From Apostichopus californicus (Eukaryota > Echinodermata > Holothuroidea > Aspidochirotida > Stichopodidae): DNA of 64,000 nt. The stretch's first letter is position 1; each line of letters opens with the position of its first letter. Where the stretch lies: contig JAIPMN010000695.1 in assembly GCA_020650975.1 (NCBI GenBank), positions 1 to 64,000 of the forward strand, given 5' to 3'. Of the stretch, positions 50,901 through 62,425 are shown piece by piece. Both the position numbers and the translations under genes were made by a program. The notes under the pieces were generated by a model. That model was not told the origin of the DNA. It searched no databases and saw nothing but the letters and a program-made list of their open reading frames with translations.

Positions 50901-53900
50901 CCTTACTATGATTGAATTCAGGCTACCTGCCTTGATGGCCGTAAAGTCTGTCAGCTACCAACATTCAAATTTACCAACAACTTCTATCGCAGTGTGGTAA
51001 ATTTAATTTCACTAGTTGAGCGTTGCATTGCACAAAGGATTATAATCAATATTGAACACACCCCACTGACACCTGTCTTACGCTGGCAAAACCCTCTTGG
51101 CAAGAATCCAAGAAACTTATTACACCAGATAAAAACATTTGTAAACATCCCATATTCAGACCCTTCAAGATACTGCGGTCACCCACAACATACAAATTAC
51201 CTTGTGTTGTTGTTGAGAAACATTTGATGAAAACTTTGTAGCCTATCACTAACATGCACATTGCTTCTAGGGCTCTGATGAAACTAAAAGTTACAACACA
51301 TGGAAAACACCTACTTAATCACTCCAAAAATTGCTGCAAACTATGTATGCGACTTCGATTCCTTTAAAACACCATCAACGAAATCATAAAAAGATTGTAT
51401 TTTGTGAATCAAGTTTGGGTATCACAATTTGTTGCCACTTTGGTAACAACGTACTTCAAGCACGAAGCAATTGCCATCACTGAATTGCAAGCACACATTT
51501 TCAGATATATATATCAACTTGGTGAGGGAATTTGATGGAATTCTGTTTGTGATCCAGAAACCTAATTCCACTTAAAACCAGCCTTTCTCATCGACATCAC
51601 AGTGTTTTTGCATCCCTTAAACTACAAAGGCCGACCAATTTTACCAAAGAGTATACACACTTAATAATGCTAATTGCCTTTGAAACAAATTCTAGCCTTC
51701 GATGAAAGTGCAGGTTGAAATGCTTTAGCGTCACAAACGACTATGACATTCCCTGTGCAATATCAGAGCGGATACCGGCGTTGTTCAAATGGATGAGCTT
51801 GGCCAACCTAGCTTTACTTCCGTGCAACAGTTGCCATGGTAACAAAGCAGCACTTGACCAGTCAACCAAGCCATAATAGCAATGCCAGTTGCAAATAAAT
51901 TGAAATAACAGAAGTGCAGAGCACTTGATCGACAGCTCATGTTGACTGCGGAAGAGAATAGTGACGACAAAAGCTGAAACATCAAACGGCTAATCTCTAA
52001 AACTTCCAAATGTCATAGTTTAAACTGGCCACGTCAAGCTTTCTTAGAGGAAGGCCATCTGTTCTGTTTTAGACTTTTTATTTTCCTCCCCTTTTAATCA
52101 CGTCAGCAAAAAAGTGGGCAAAACTTTTTTGTTGTTTATGAAATTATCTGTTTATATATATTTTAATTGCAACTTTAAGGTTTTGTTCTTTGTTATTTAT
52201 CATAATGTTCGCATGGTTTTGGTTTCTCTGGAATCTGTACAGGAAATGTTCTGTGAGATGTGATTACAACAATGAGTACATTAACTGAAGAAGATACAGT
52301 TAATGTATCTTCGGGTTGTATATTTACAATGTTATCCCTTGTATTAGCTGTTTATCCCAAAAGGGTGAGATAATTATGCTGTGTTGCTCAGATAAATTGA
52401 GAAAAAACCGAGACAAACAAGTTCATCTCTGGTGGTGTTGTTTAAAGAAGATTTTGTAGAAAATCCGTTGGTGCTTTATGGAGTAATTATTAATGAATAT
52501 GTAATAAATTATAGATTGTAAGAAATTTTCTTCAACTTGTTACCCTAAAAGCGTTACTTTATGACAGTTTGCCCAACCGGCTAGATCAATCCATGCCACG
52601 GTACTTTAAAGTATGCAAGACTAAGTCCATACGTATTACGTACGGTAAACTTCTAGCCTTTTTAGGACCATAATACTGAATAATTTAATAGGGATAATAC
52701 CAGAATAGCTTCTTAATGCTCAAGCAAACTTAAGAAAAGCCTTAGAAAGTACAACTGCCAAACAAATGTCCACAAATACAGCATGCATGAATTTTAATCA
52801 ACTGCAAGAAGGGGATATCAAAAGCAGATGGTTCCCCAAAAGTTATTTGCAAATGACGTTACTTTACCCGTCAACTGTACATACAAACTCCAACCTGCCA
52901 AATCTACAAATTGGGAACATTCTTCCACTTCCTCCCCCCACCCCCTCCCCCTCCCCTCCCCAATGACCCTCTCTAAGATGTAAGTATAGGAGACAGGTAA
53001 ATTAAGAGAGGAATGAAGTAAATATAATTATCTTACAACTATAGTACATGAGACCGCTTTAATCCGTTTACAAAATTATGGCAGTATGAATTTGAATCTT
53101 GAATCGATACTGTGCCCGACAGCACATGCAATTATATTTGCTGTCGTTTACAAATGTGCTTGAAAAAAAAACACTTCCAAACTTCCACTTTTTTGTCCCA
53201 TACAACATGCCCCGTGGAAATGACAATTTTCACATTGGTAGAGCTCCCTGTGATAACTCTAGGATGGTTGAGTTGCCAAGCTGTCATGGAATAAATTACT
53301 CCAGTTTCAATTAAATTTCCAAAAATTTTTGCTTCAGGGTCAAACGCTCAGTCAGACAGGACACATACATATAAGACATGCAGAGCCAGGCCTTGTCATG
53401 AAAATAATGGCGCTGCTATGTCCATGGCAACATTCATTAAGTTATCAATTTAGGTTCTTGAGTTGATGGTAGATAGAAACACAAAGTAGCTGTACCCAGA
53501 CCATATACTGTATTATTGCCCTTGGTATGTCAGTCATACTACTAATTGTTGTAGGCTTCATTGGCATATGCTATTAACATGTATGTCTGCTTTACTGTGT
53601 TGAAGACTATCCAACCCAATATCATGGGGTAGACCTTATGATGCACTGGGAAAGGAAGAAAAACTTTGAATAATAATAATGTGATAGGTGTACATAAAGC
53701 ATTTCAATGGGGGAAAGAGCCTCTTTGTCGTTGTGGTGACGGGGGAGAGGGTGGGATGGGGGGGGGGAAGAGGTGCAGAGACAAAAATATCATTAGGTTA
53801 AAGTAACATCCTCCCTAGCATTTTTGTATTGTGATGATATTAATATTTTTTTCAAAAAATTGTGATATTTTGTAAAATGCACCTGGCAACAGCATAAAGT

Positions 53901-56900
53901 ATGATGTCATCAGAACAATTGAGTATGAAATGTTTTTTTTTTTCTTTACAATATTGAAATCATTTATCCAGGGAGGAAAAAAACCTTTCGACAAAAGGGG
54001 TACATTTACATGAAATTTGAAATGAAAGAGAACATTGACAGCTAAGAAGCAAACATTGCAAAAGCTGATCAGGTTTCAGGGATAAATCAGCAAGATGCAT
54101 AATATCTTTAAGGAAAGCCTTTAAATGAATGAAGAACAGTTGCCTGGATAACATCCCTGACCACCTTTCGTAAGTCACTCCCTAGCGTAGGAGGATGATA
54201 TTCAGCCAGTTAAATAAGGCTGTCTTCATTCAATCATATGTAGTACTGTATCTTGAGTAAGGCACCAGTTAAGTGTGAAATATTATTCCCTTCAATATAT
54301 GTTTTACATTGTCTGCTACTAGAAAAATCCCTATAAAAACCTCTTTTCCCTGCACTTTACCACATAAAACCGTGCATGACATCTGATCAAAGGCGTGATT
54401 ACCACGCAGGGCCTGCAATTAGGAGGGGGAAATATCAACAAATGTCATATACACTGGTTCCTGATGCATTTTACTGCATCACAAAGGGTAAAAACAAAAA
54501 CAAAATTATTTTCAGGATTGACTCACAAAGTTTAATGGTATTCTGAAAGTGTGCCAGCATGGATCGTCACAGAGTTTGGAATAAAATTTCAAATGTCAAG
54601 AAAGGAGATGTGAGCAAAATGTGACAAAAAAACACTGTACAGCAGATATTCAAAAGTTGGCTTCATTCCAACTGAGACAAAAGGACTACAAGACTCTTCT
54701 TTCAAGGCAGACCAAACTGCAGATTATACCGATTGACATGAGACTTACAATGTCCCTTCAAATGAAGATAGAGGGGGGAGGAAAGGAGAGTGATGAAACA
54801 AACGTGGGAGAGAAATGTTCATTGATTCAAACATTAGTTGACAGTTTTAATCCAAATTTCAAACTGATGAAGTATTTCAAACTTCTCTTTATCAATGCCA
54901 AAAAACAATTCGTTTTCAAATCAGTTTCTTTTACAGCCAACCACTGTTACGTCAAGGCTATCATTAATAACCATCATATATAAGTAAAATTCCCAAAATT
55001 TACCAACATACTCTCTCTTAGCAATAGCGTGGTAGAAATGAGGAGGGTCATTGACCATCCAGTATAGAGGGGGTACAGTGCTTAAGTCATTACCAGTTCA
55101 CTCTAGGCACTGTAGAGCAAGAGTGCTGAGGGTTGTGAGGAGACAGGAAAGTGAGGAAGTGAGTTTAATATCTATGATTCTTCAACGCTAGTGTCCTTTT
55201 CGAATAGACCAGTTGCGCAAACCACATACACAGCTACACAACTTTATTCCTATTCATATATTTCTTATGACATTCCTGAAACTATTATCACACGATGCAT
55301 ACGGTTGGGGCCCGGGAGACACAGTTTGTCATAGCATATAGGGCATCACATGACAGTAAAAGCGCTGCCCTTTTATTCAGCTTGCAGAATTCTTTTTGAC
55401 TTCATCCATATTGAAATGAATGAGCTTAAAGCAGTCACTTTCTTCTTCCTCCTCAATGGTTGCATCTAAGTGATGTGGACGTGACACTCACTGTATGTCG
55501 CATATTTCTAAAACTTCCCGAGAAGGCCTCGGATGAAAAATTGAAAAATTGAAAGCATCTGATTCTCCTTGACTTCTGGAGAGAAACCTTGCTGTTGGCT
55601 CAGAGCTGGACAACCCTACCTTTTTGTCAGACAGAGAAAAATCACAAAGGAATTTCCCAGAGCATTGACCAGCCTTCTTAAACTAAAAGGATCTTTTTAA
55701 CAAACGAAGGGATATTCCCTCTTTGCAACTTTTGGCAAAGGGAGTGAGTCAATCAGTTCGTTTAGCTGCATGGACACTAGTCACTACTATTAGGTTTCAA
55801 AACCGTGTCATGCTGTCTCCAAATACATGAGAGGACCATTTAAAATCAATTCAATTCATAAATAAACTTTCTTAGAGTAGCATCCATAGAGGGAGGGCGC
55901 ACAGAGTTAAAGGGTTACCAGTTCATTCTAGGTAAGTGTAGAATGAGAGTGCTAAGGTTGTGGGGAGACAGGCAAGCAAAGAGCAAAGTAAAATTTGAAC
56001 AATTAATTCTAACTGGTACATTCGTTTTGGTGGTAGTCAACTTCAGGTTGCTGTTTAAGAAATGAACTGTTTTCTCCTCCATTAAAATCATATCTATACA
56101 AGATATAAACTTTGGCACATTCTTGAAATTTAATACAAAACGGTTCTTTTACCCTTTGACATTCAGTTGCTAGGCACAAAAGTAGTTAAATCCATATTGC
56201 ATACAGTGTTTCCTTTATATCGGTCAAACTTATCATCAGAGAATATATTTATAAGGTTAGATTTTTTTATTTTTTTTTATTTCAATGGCATTAATGAATG
56301 TGGCATTGATATGGTCTATGATAATGATGAAATACCTCTGCAACTTCCAATCAACAAGGGCATATCCACGGTTACGTTAAGATAAGTGTCACAAAATACT
56401 TTTATTTTTCAAGAAATCTTCGCATTTGTCACAGCTAGTATAATTTGCTAAACGATGACGAACTACTGTTGAAAAGTTTCTATCATATTAAGATGAATCT
56501 CAAACTTGTCAAGCAAATCCATTAATGGACGCAACTGAATCGAGTTTTATATTATCAACAACCGAAAAAATCAAGTTGTAGATGCCTCATACCGGGACCT
56601 TGGGTCTGTGAGCTCAATGTCACGATTCATGTATTGCAAGACAAGCCTGGAAATACGACCTTAGACCGATAACGGGTACTTAGCTACATCGATTCACGAA
56701 TTTGTCGATGCAACTTGGCAACGTCTGGAGTTTAAGCACTCGTTCCATCGACTGCGGTCTTGAATACGTTGGCTTAGATACGGTACATGCATCCTCATTC
56801 AAAGTGGATAGACAATGAACACATAGAGAATAACATATATGTATACTTCAGACTGTTCCACATTTCACATACTGCAAGACATGAATATTCATCAGCCTCG

Positions 56901-58054
56901 TCATCGTCGTTACATCAGCAAGCATGTCCTTGCGAATGTTGATCGGCTGCTATCCCTAAATAAGTTTGGCACGCTAGGACTGTTTGATCAGGGGTTTTTA
57001 CAAGGACACGATGGAGGTAACTTTTCCATGACTACACATAAAAACAAACAGGATGTAACATTCACAAGGGAAAGTACAGGCAGACGTCTCCATTAAGTGG
57101 TTTGCAGAGAAAATAGATAAAGATATAAACCATAACTGGATTCCGAGTGTTTCCATTTATCAAGGGTATTCACAAAGCTTATCTAATTCACGACAAGTAT
57201 AAATCCTGCCGATTTTCTAAATATCACTGTATCCTTGCATGTGAGTGAGACGGTTTTGACGACGCAGGCAAGTCACCCATTACAAATTCTTAAGAACTGT
57301 ATTTTAACGTGGTTTATAACAATAACATCATCACCTGAAATCATTTTCCTAGTTAAATGTTTAGATTGTTTCTTCAAGATGTGCATCAAAAGATGATAAA
57401 CTTAACCATTGCACAGAGGAAAACTTAAAACCAAAAAGGTTAGAATAATCTTTTAATTGATTATTGATTTTATAATATTTATAATGGACATATCTAAGAT
57501 ACAAAAGTTCTGTGCCTGAAATATTATAATCAAACATATTTCTCTCAAATTTCATATCCTTCATCCTGCATAAGAAAGAGCAAAAGAGGGCAGTAACCAG
57601 TCTGATCTGGATTGGGGTGGATCAAAAACTCAGATTTTCTATCATACAAAACATGGAAAATCAAAAGGATATTTATACAGCGCTTTCAAGGTTAGTGAAG
57701 AAAATCTTTGTTCCCGATGAAATCCAATAGGTGACAAACATGTGCAAAATGGAGCAAGACATTCTCAGACGAAACGTCCAAGAAAGAAACGCGTAGTTGT
57801 ATCAATTCTGAATGGTAAATTCAGGAGGACAGAATGAGCAGTGTCCGGGAAGTGGGATATTGGGAGGCACAGTGTTAGGAAGGGAAGAGGGAAGCAATGT
57901 AGGCTGTGCTACAAAAAATTGGATGAGAGCACAAGAGGATTTTCACTGCTATATGAATGTGACCATACATGATTTTACTCCAATGGCATTAAGCAAGAAG
58001 TGATAATTCTTGATTCACGTTCAAAACATAACACATGTTTTATGTGAAACTTAC

Positions 58055-58126
58055 CTGTCTGCTGATTACCTTCCTTAGCTAGTCTTTCAATGACACGGTC
58101 TTCAACTTCCCCAGGTAGATCATCAT
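58055..58126 (-). CDS. NPDC1: NPDC1 exon: juxtamembrane ectodomain segment
   Basis: A 72-nt exon that begins with AT (completing a codon started upstream) and ends with a single G. It encodes DDLPGEVEDRVIERLAKEG followed by NQQT. The acceptor is a pyrimidine-rich tract ending in ttctttacag and the donor is ACAG/gtaagt. The acidic, helix-like stretch matches in character the EDEIDFLAQELARKE segment of vertebrate NPDC1, just after the cysteine-rich region. That is a resemblance, not a strong identity. The G at its end plus AT at the start of the 36868-37035 exon make an Asp codon, which supports the join. The upstream partner exon was not recognised in 58127-64000. Confidence 0.85.
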
Positions 58127-58541
58127 CTGTAAAGAAGAGGGGAAAAAATGTTACATCACAAAGGTGCATTATGCGCTGCCCAGAAATCCATTCAATGTGC
58201 CAGAGAAACACTGTCAGAATGAACAAATTTACAGATCTATGTTACCTTTCTGGGAGGAACTGTACTGTTGCATTTTATATCCGACATAACACCTGTGAAC
58301 AAATGCTTATTACTTTCTGTCAGGGGTAAAGAATACATTTCGTGTCATACTCTTTAATAGAATAGCTATTAAGGTTGAAAGATCAAAATATTAAAACAGG
58401 TCACCCTGATATCCCTTTTTCTATTTCTTTGAGAAAATGATAGAAATGTATTTTTAATATTTTTTATGTTGAATCACCTAAACTTCTCATATCAAAGGAG
58501 ACAACACACCCAACCATCACTATTGATCTTCATGTGATAGA

Positions 58542-58879
58542 CAGTGGCCGAGCGTCCATACAATCAGGGGGGGTGGATGCCCCCCCTGACGGACTCAAAT
58601 GTACCGCTGGCGCCTTTTCAGCTTTTTACCACATTTTACTTATTCGCAATTATTGACTTTTTTTATTGCGTTCTCATCTACCTATTGACATTTGTCACAT
58701 CATATGCAAATTAGCAAGGCCCGGAAAGGGTCATTTCCGGCGATCTAGGGAGTATCTTTACTCAAAAAATTTCTGTACGCTCCGCGCCAACCTGTGGTGG
58801 CACTCCGCTTAGATAGTGTGGAAAGCGCCCTACAGACCATTCTCGCCCCCCCTGACCAATACCCCTAGCTCCGCCACTG
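58542..58879. mobile_element. Complete 338-bp hAT-type MITE with 8-bp target duplication
   Basis: The element starts CAGTGGCCGAGCG and ends GCTCCGCCACTG, and is flanked on both sides by GTGATAGA (58534-58541 and 58880-58887). CAGTGGC/GCCACTG ends with an 8-bp duplication are hallmarks of the hAT superfamily. Subterminal inverted caggggggg / ccccccctg blocks are present. There is no transposase frame, so it is non-autonomous. The perfect duplication suggests a fairly recent insertion. Confidence 0.9.
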
Positions 58880-59939
58880 GTGATAGAGATAATATAACCA
58901 TTATGAAAACCCCTCCCCAAGTGACTCCCTGCATGTTCCATCTTATTCCATTTGGAAGATATCACAGATTAAATGGTTCTTCATACACAATTCGGCTGAA
59001 GACTTGATCAAGTATTCTTATCACATCCTAAAAAGTCTCATGTGCTTTCAATTCTTTACGTATTGCTTAATTGACGGCTTTATTTTTCTATAATGGAGAG
59101 GGCCTTTGTAAATGCTGAAACTAACATAAGATGAACCTTTCAACACGACCTAAATCTGATGACATTGGTTTCAATGTCAACATGGTTAACATTCTATCCT
59201 GACAAAAATAACATTAAAAGAAAAACAGGAGAAAGTAAAACAATTCAGATGCAGGTCGTACTATGACATCACAGATTTACATAATGACAGCTTACCAGAG
59301 CAGACTTTTAAAGCTACGGTACAGTTGACTATCTCTCGAACGGAAGATTTTACTTTATAAGCTTCATCGGCTTTTATATTTGAAAATCTTACAAAACCAA
59401 TGGGAATAACTCAGGCAAAATGAAGTAAAGCTTGTCATATCATTGGTACTGTGTACTCAATGAAGAGGGATGTTGGAAGGAAGAAGGGCAGCTAGTCCCA
59501 TAGCAACCAATCTCCAATTAAAAGCAAACTGTGAGTTGTTAAATCTTAAACTAGGGTTTACCATCAGAATATAAACACTATTGCATGCCCTCTCTCCTCT
59601 CCCCCTCCCTCCCCCTGGGTTGGTACAAAATACATGGAGTAGAATCAAGTACCTTACAACAGTGTTCTGAACAACCACTGCTTATACACCACCCGGAATT
59701 TGTTGAAACTATTTCAGCCTGAGATTTGAGAGATATCACACCCCAAATACCTAGGTTTGCCATATTTAACTGCATGGTAGGAACAGGTGGAGATAAAAGA
59801 GTTGTTCGTGTTGAATTGTACAGGTATGCACACTATATGCAGAGAGCCAAGCAGTGTACAATACATAATACCTTTTACAGAGTCATTTTCAAAATCAAAA
59901 CAACACACTTAGAGAGTAATATACAAGTTGTGTTTTAAA

Positions 59940-59985
59940 GTAAGTTGGCCTGACGTTTCAATCCTAGCAGGATCTTCTTCAAAGG
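59940..59985. repeat. Dispersed motif with palindromic core
   Basis: aagtaagttggcctgacgtt, then tcaatcctagcaggatcttcttc, contains a gatcctagcaggatc-like inverted core. Relatives occur at about 250-275 (truncated, inside the minisatellite) and 60960-61000. This looks like a small piece of an interspersed element; family not identified. Confidence 0.65.
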
Positions 59986-62157
59986 CTAAATGACAAGTAA
60001 CAGTAACAGAAGGGACACAAAAACACACACAGAATACAGACAGGTAAATGAGCATGGTGAACACAAAGAGATAGATTTAAGGGGATTAGTAATGGGATTA
60101 GTAGACAGTAATATACAAGTTGTAATATACAAGATTAGTAGACAGTAATATACAAGTTGTATGAATCTAGTGGTACACACAATACGGCATGATAAACCAT
60201 TTGTAAATCTTTTCAACTGATATTGAGAGAATTTTGGGGTCATTTTTCAGTTATTTACATAATTTGCAATACTTCAAAATTAGTTCCAAAGTAGCTGACA
60301 AAGAGTCACATGTGATATTTGTAGACACAAAGATTTGTCATCATTCAAAACACAGACGATGGTATTAGATGACAAGGAATGGGTTTCACAGTTATACTAA
60401 AAGACAGACTTTATAAATACAATATTTACGTTAGTTTGTATTGGCCCCAAAGATGGGAAGAACCAAATCAAATGATATAGCATTTCATCACGGGCAATCT
60501 CTCTATCAACAGATTTTACCAATTAGGCCAAGCCTGTAGAAATGATTTAGAGTTATAAACACGAATGGAACGTGTCACCATCAGCTTTGGCCTCAAATTT
60601 AGGCTAAAAGTGGCTCAAATTACCGAAAGTACTTTTCGGGATATGTGCTGAACCTCCAGATTTTTTTGTCCCCAGACATTGAGGGGCTTAAATTTACAAA
60701 ATTTAACGACTCTCAGTACGGAAAAATCTTTGGAAGGCTGGCCTAACATGCAGCTGAACTTTGACCTTATCGGACTGATTCTTTTTAAATGCATATTTAG
60801 GGCCAACACATGTCACCTTTAACTGCCAAAATTATAAGAATCTTATTTTAAAAAAAAACTAAAATCAAACAAAAATCAAATAGAGAGATACTGTAGCAAA
60901 AACGATTAACTGATTATCTACTGTGACAACCTTTGTAGGTAAATGTATCAAAGGTTAGGGGGGCCTGACGCTTCAATCCTAGTAGCATCTTCTTCAGACG
61001 TGAGAAAAGAAACACCACCTAGATGAGTAGGAATTTGAAAAGGTCTTATTTGAACTCCTGCTTTTATAAATAATTAGTTACATGCCTCTGGATCTTTTCA
61101 AACAGATATTACAATTCTATACTGTAGTTAAATATCATTTAATGCCACATGCACACTGTACTTTGGTAGAAAGTTCAAACTCTGGCAGAATTAACAAATG
61201 TGCAAGGTCCTTCAGATCATCTCTGACGACAGTATATCGAAACTATAATTTGTATAATCTACATATTTTTTTCTGAAAGATGACATGTAAAAAACTGTAT
61301 TTGTTTAAAACATAATTATATATATCAGAGAATCTTGGAACAAATTATGCTAGAGTGTGAATGATGAATCTTATTGGGAGATTTAGACATAAAAAGTGTT
61401 CTGTGATATGAGTCATAGAAATTTTCACAATTTTAGCCACATAATTGCTAAATATTAATGCAAGTGCTTAAGAAATCTACCAGCTAATTTCAAGTTCCCA
61501 CTGGCATTTCCCTGATTTTACAACAAACATCAGTTTATTGCACCTGTAGGGTAAACAGGAGCAGCCCAGTAATATTTGCTGATAATAATCAACAGTAATA
61601 CATACAGGGTTTATGTCAGGTAAGTGTATAAATCAAGCCAATTTCTTGACTGACAATTTAGTCATCCAACACATGTGTTTATGTTCTTAATGTCTACTGG
61701 AAGAAAAATAATGCAAGTACCATTTTTCTTGCTCTACTGGCAAACGAAAAAATCCACTGGCATTTAGCCAGTAAAATAGCCTGGGTTTTGAGGCCTGGGT
61801 TGTTTCAACTACAAAGCTATTCAGTGTTGAACTTGTCTTAAGGTGAAGCTTAACTGAGTGAACTTTCTGTGCCTGATTCCTAAAGCTCTAATATGTCTTA
61901 ATAAGCATGTACCGACATGCATCTCTGTTGCTATATGTCAAAATCTTTGCTCAATGTCATCATTTGTGATGCAATTTTGAAGACTTTAATTTATCATGTT
62001 GTTATCATTTTTCATGTTGGATTTCTTTTCTTTCTGTTTATAATCCAGTATGGTATCTACCACCAGGCAGGAGGTGGATACTTCAAAGAAAGGTGTTGGT
62101 CTGATATAATAATGTCATACAGGAGTATATGTAACCAGGATTTAATTGTGCTTGGTG

Positions 62158-62425
62158 AAGAGGGAGGGGGAGGGAGGGAGGGAGGGAGAAGAGAGAGGGA
62201 AGGGATGGGGAAGGGAAGGGATGGGGAAGGGATGGGGAATGGAAGGGATAGAAATGGAAAATGGAGGGGGAGAGATGGAGAAGAGAGAGGGAAGGGATGG
62301 GGAAGAAAAGGGATGGGGAAGGGATGGGGAATGGAAGGGATAGAAAGGGAGAAGGGAGGGTGGAGAGGGAGAAGAGAGAGGGAAGGGAAGGGATGAGAAA
62401 TGGAAGGGGTAGGAAGGGAGGGGGA
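62158..62425. repeat. 270-bp polypurine (GA-rich) minisatellite
   Basis: An almost uninterrupted purine strand built from gggaagggatggggaaggga and agagagggaa words. Because it lacks stops it generates Gly/Glu/Arg-rich frames on one strand and Pro/Ser/Leu-rich frames (up to 130 codons) on the other. These are artefacts. Such mirror-symmetric polypurine tracts can form triplex DNA (established for this sequence class). Confidence 0.9.

Larger units (their letters stand above)
37036..58054 (-). other. NPDC1 intron, 21.0 kb, repeat-rich
   Basis: The largest intron in the window. No exon was recognised. It contains eight of nine copies of the donor-bearing dispersed repeat, LINE 3' ends at about 40.8, 42.2 and 45.7 kb, a degenerate 44.6-45.7 kb repeat block, a tRNA-derived SINE at 47.7 kb, G-tracts (37.50-37.54, 43.27-43.30, 49.33-49.43, 49.99-50.01, 53.74-53.77 kb), C-tracts (49.73-49.85 and 52.93-52.96 kb) and CA runs (43.99 and 50.6 kb). 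The 120-codon plus frame at 54621-54983 is unrecognised. Confidence 0.75.
3593..58126 (-). other. NPDC1: NPDC1/CAB-1 homologue, gene span inside window (partial at both ends)
   Basis: Six exons on the minus strand join in one frame: 58055-58126, 36868-37035, 31905-31971, 15434-15506, 12715-12794 and 3593-3695. All have GT donors and AG acceptors. The joined product is about 187 residues: ectodomain end, acidic stalk, one membrane helix, then a cytoplasmic tail with YPSYGVTGP, SAQMYHYQHQ and ENEDGDLTVYECPGLAP. I recall these as the conserved tail blocks of vertebrate NPDC1 and nematode CAB-1. Family knowledge: NPDC1 is a neuronal single-pass membrane protein linked to neural proliferation control and to synaptic vesicles, and CAB-1 binds the Rab3 exchange factor AEX-3. 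Introns within the span are about 21.0, 4.9, 16.4, 2.6 and 9.0 kb. Missing parts are the signal peptide and Cys-rich exon (expected right of 64000) and the TGEMEV/NPLF-type C-terminus (expected left of 1). Confidence 0.93.

Noticed and set aside
54621-54983. 120-codon plus-strand frame
   Set aside because: Amino-acid content is unremarkable, no family is recognised, and it is antisense to a long intron.
59578-59775. Cys-containing minus-strand frame (WCISSGCSEHCCK) as the missing Cys-rich NPDC1 exon
   Set aside because: Cysteine spacing does not match the C-G-x-C ... G-x-C pattern expected, the frame runs into a polypurine stretch, and donor phase was not convincing.
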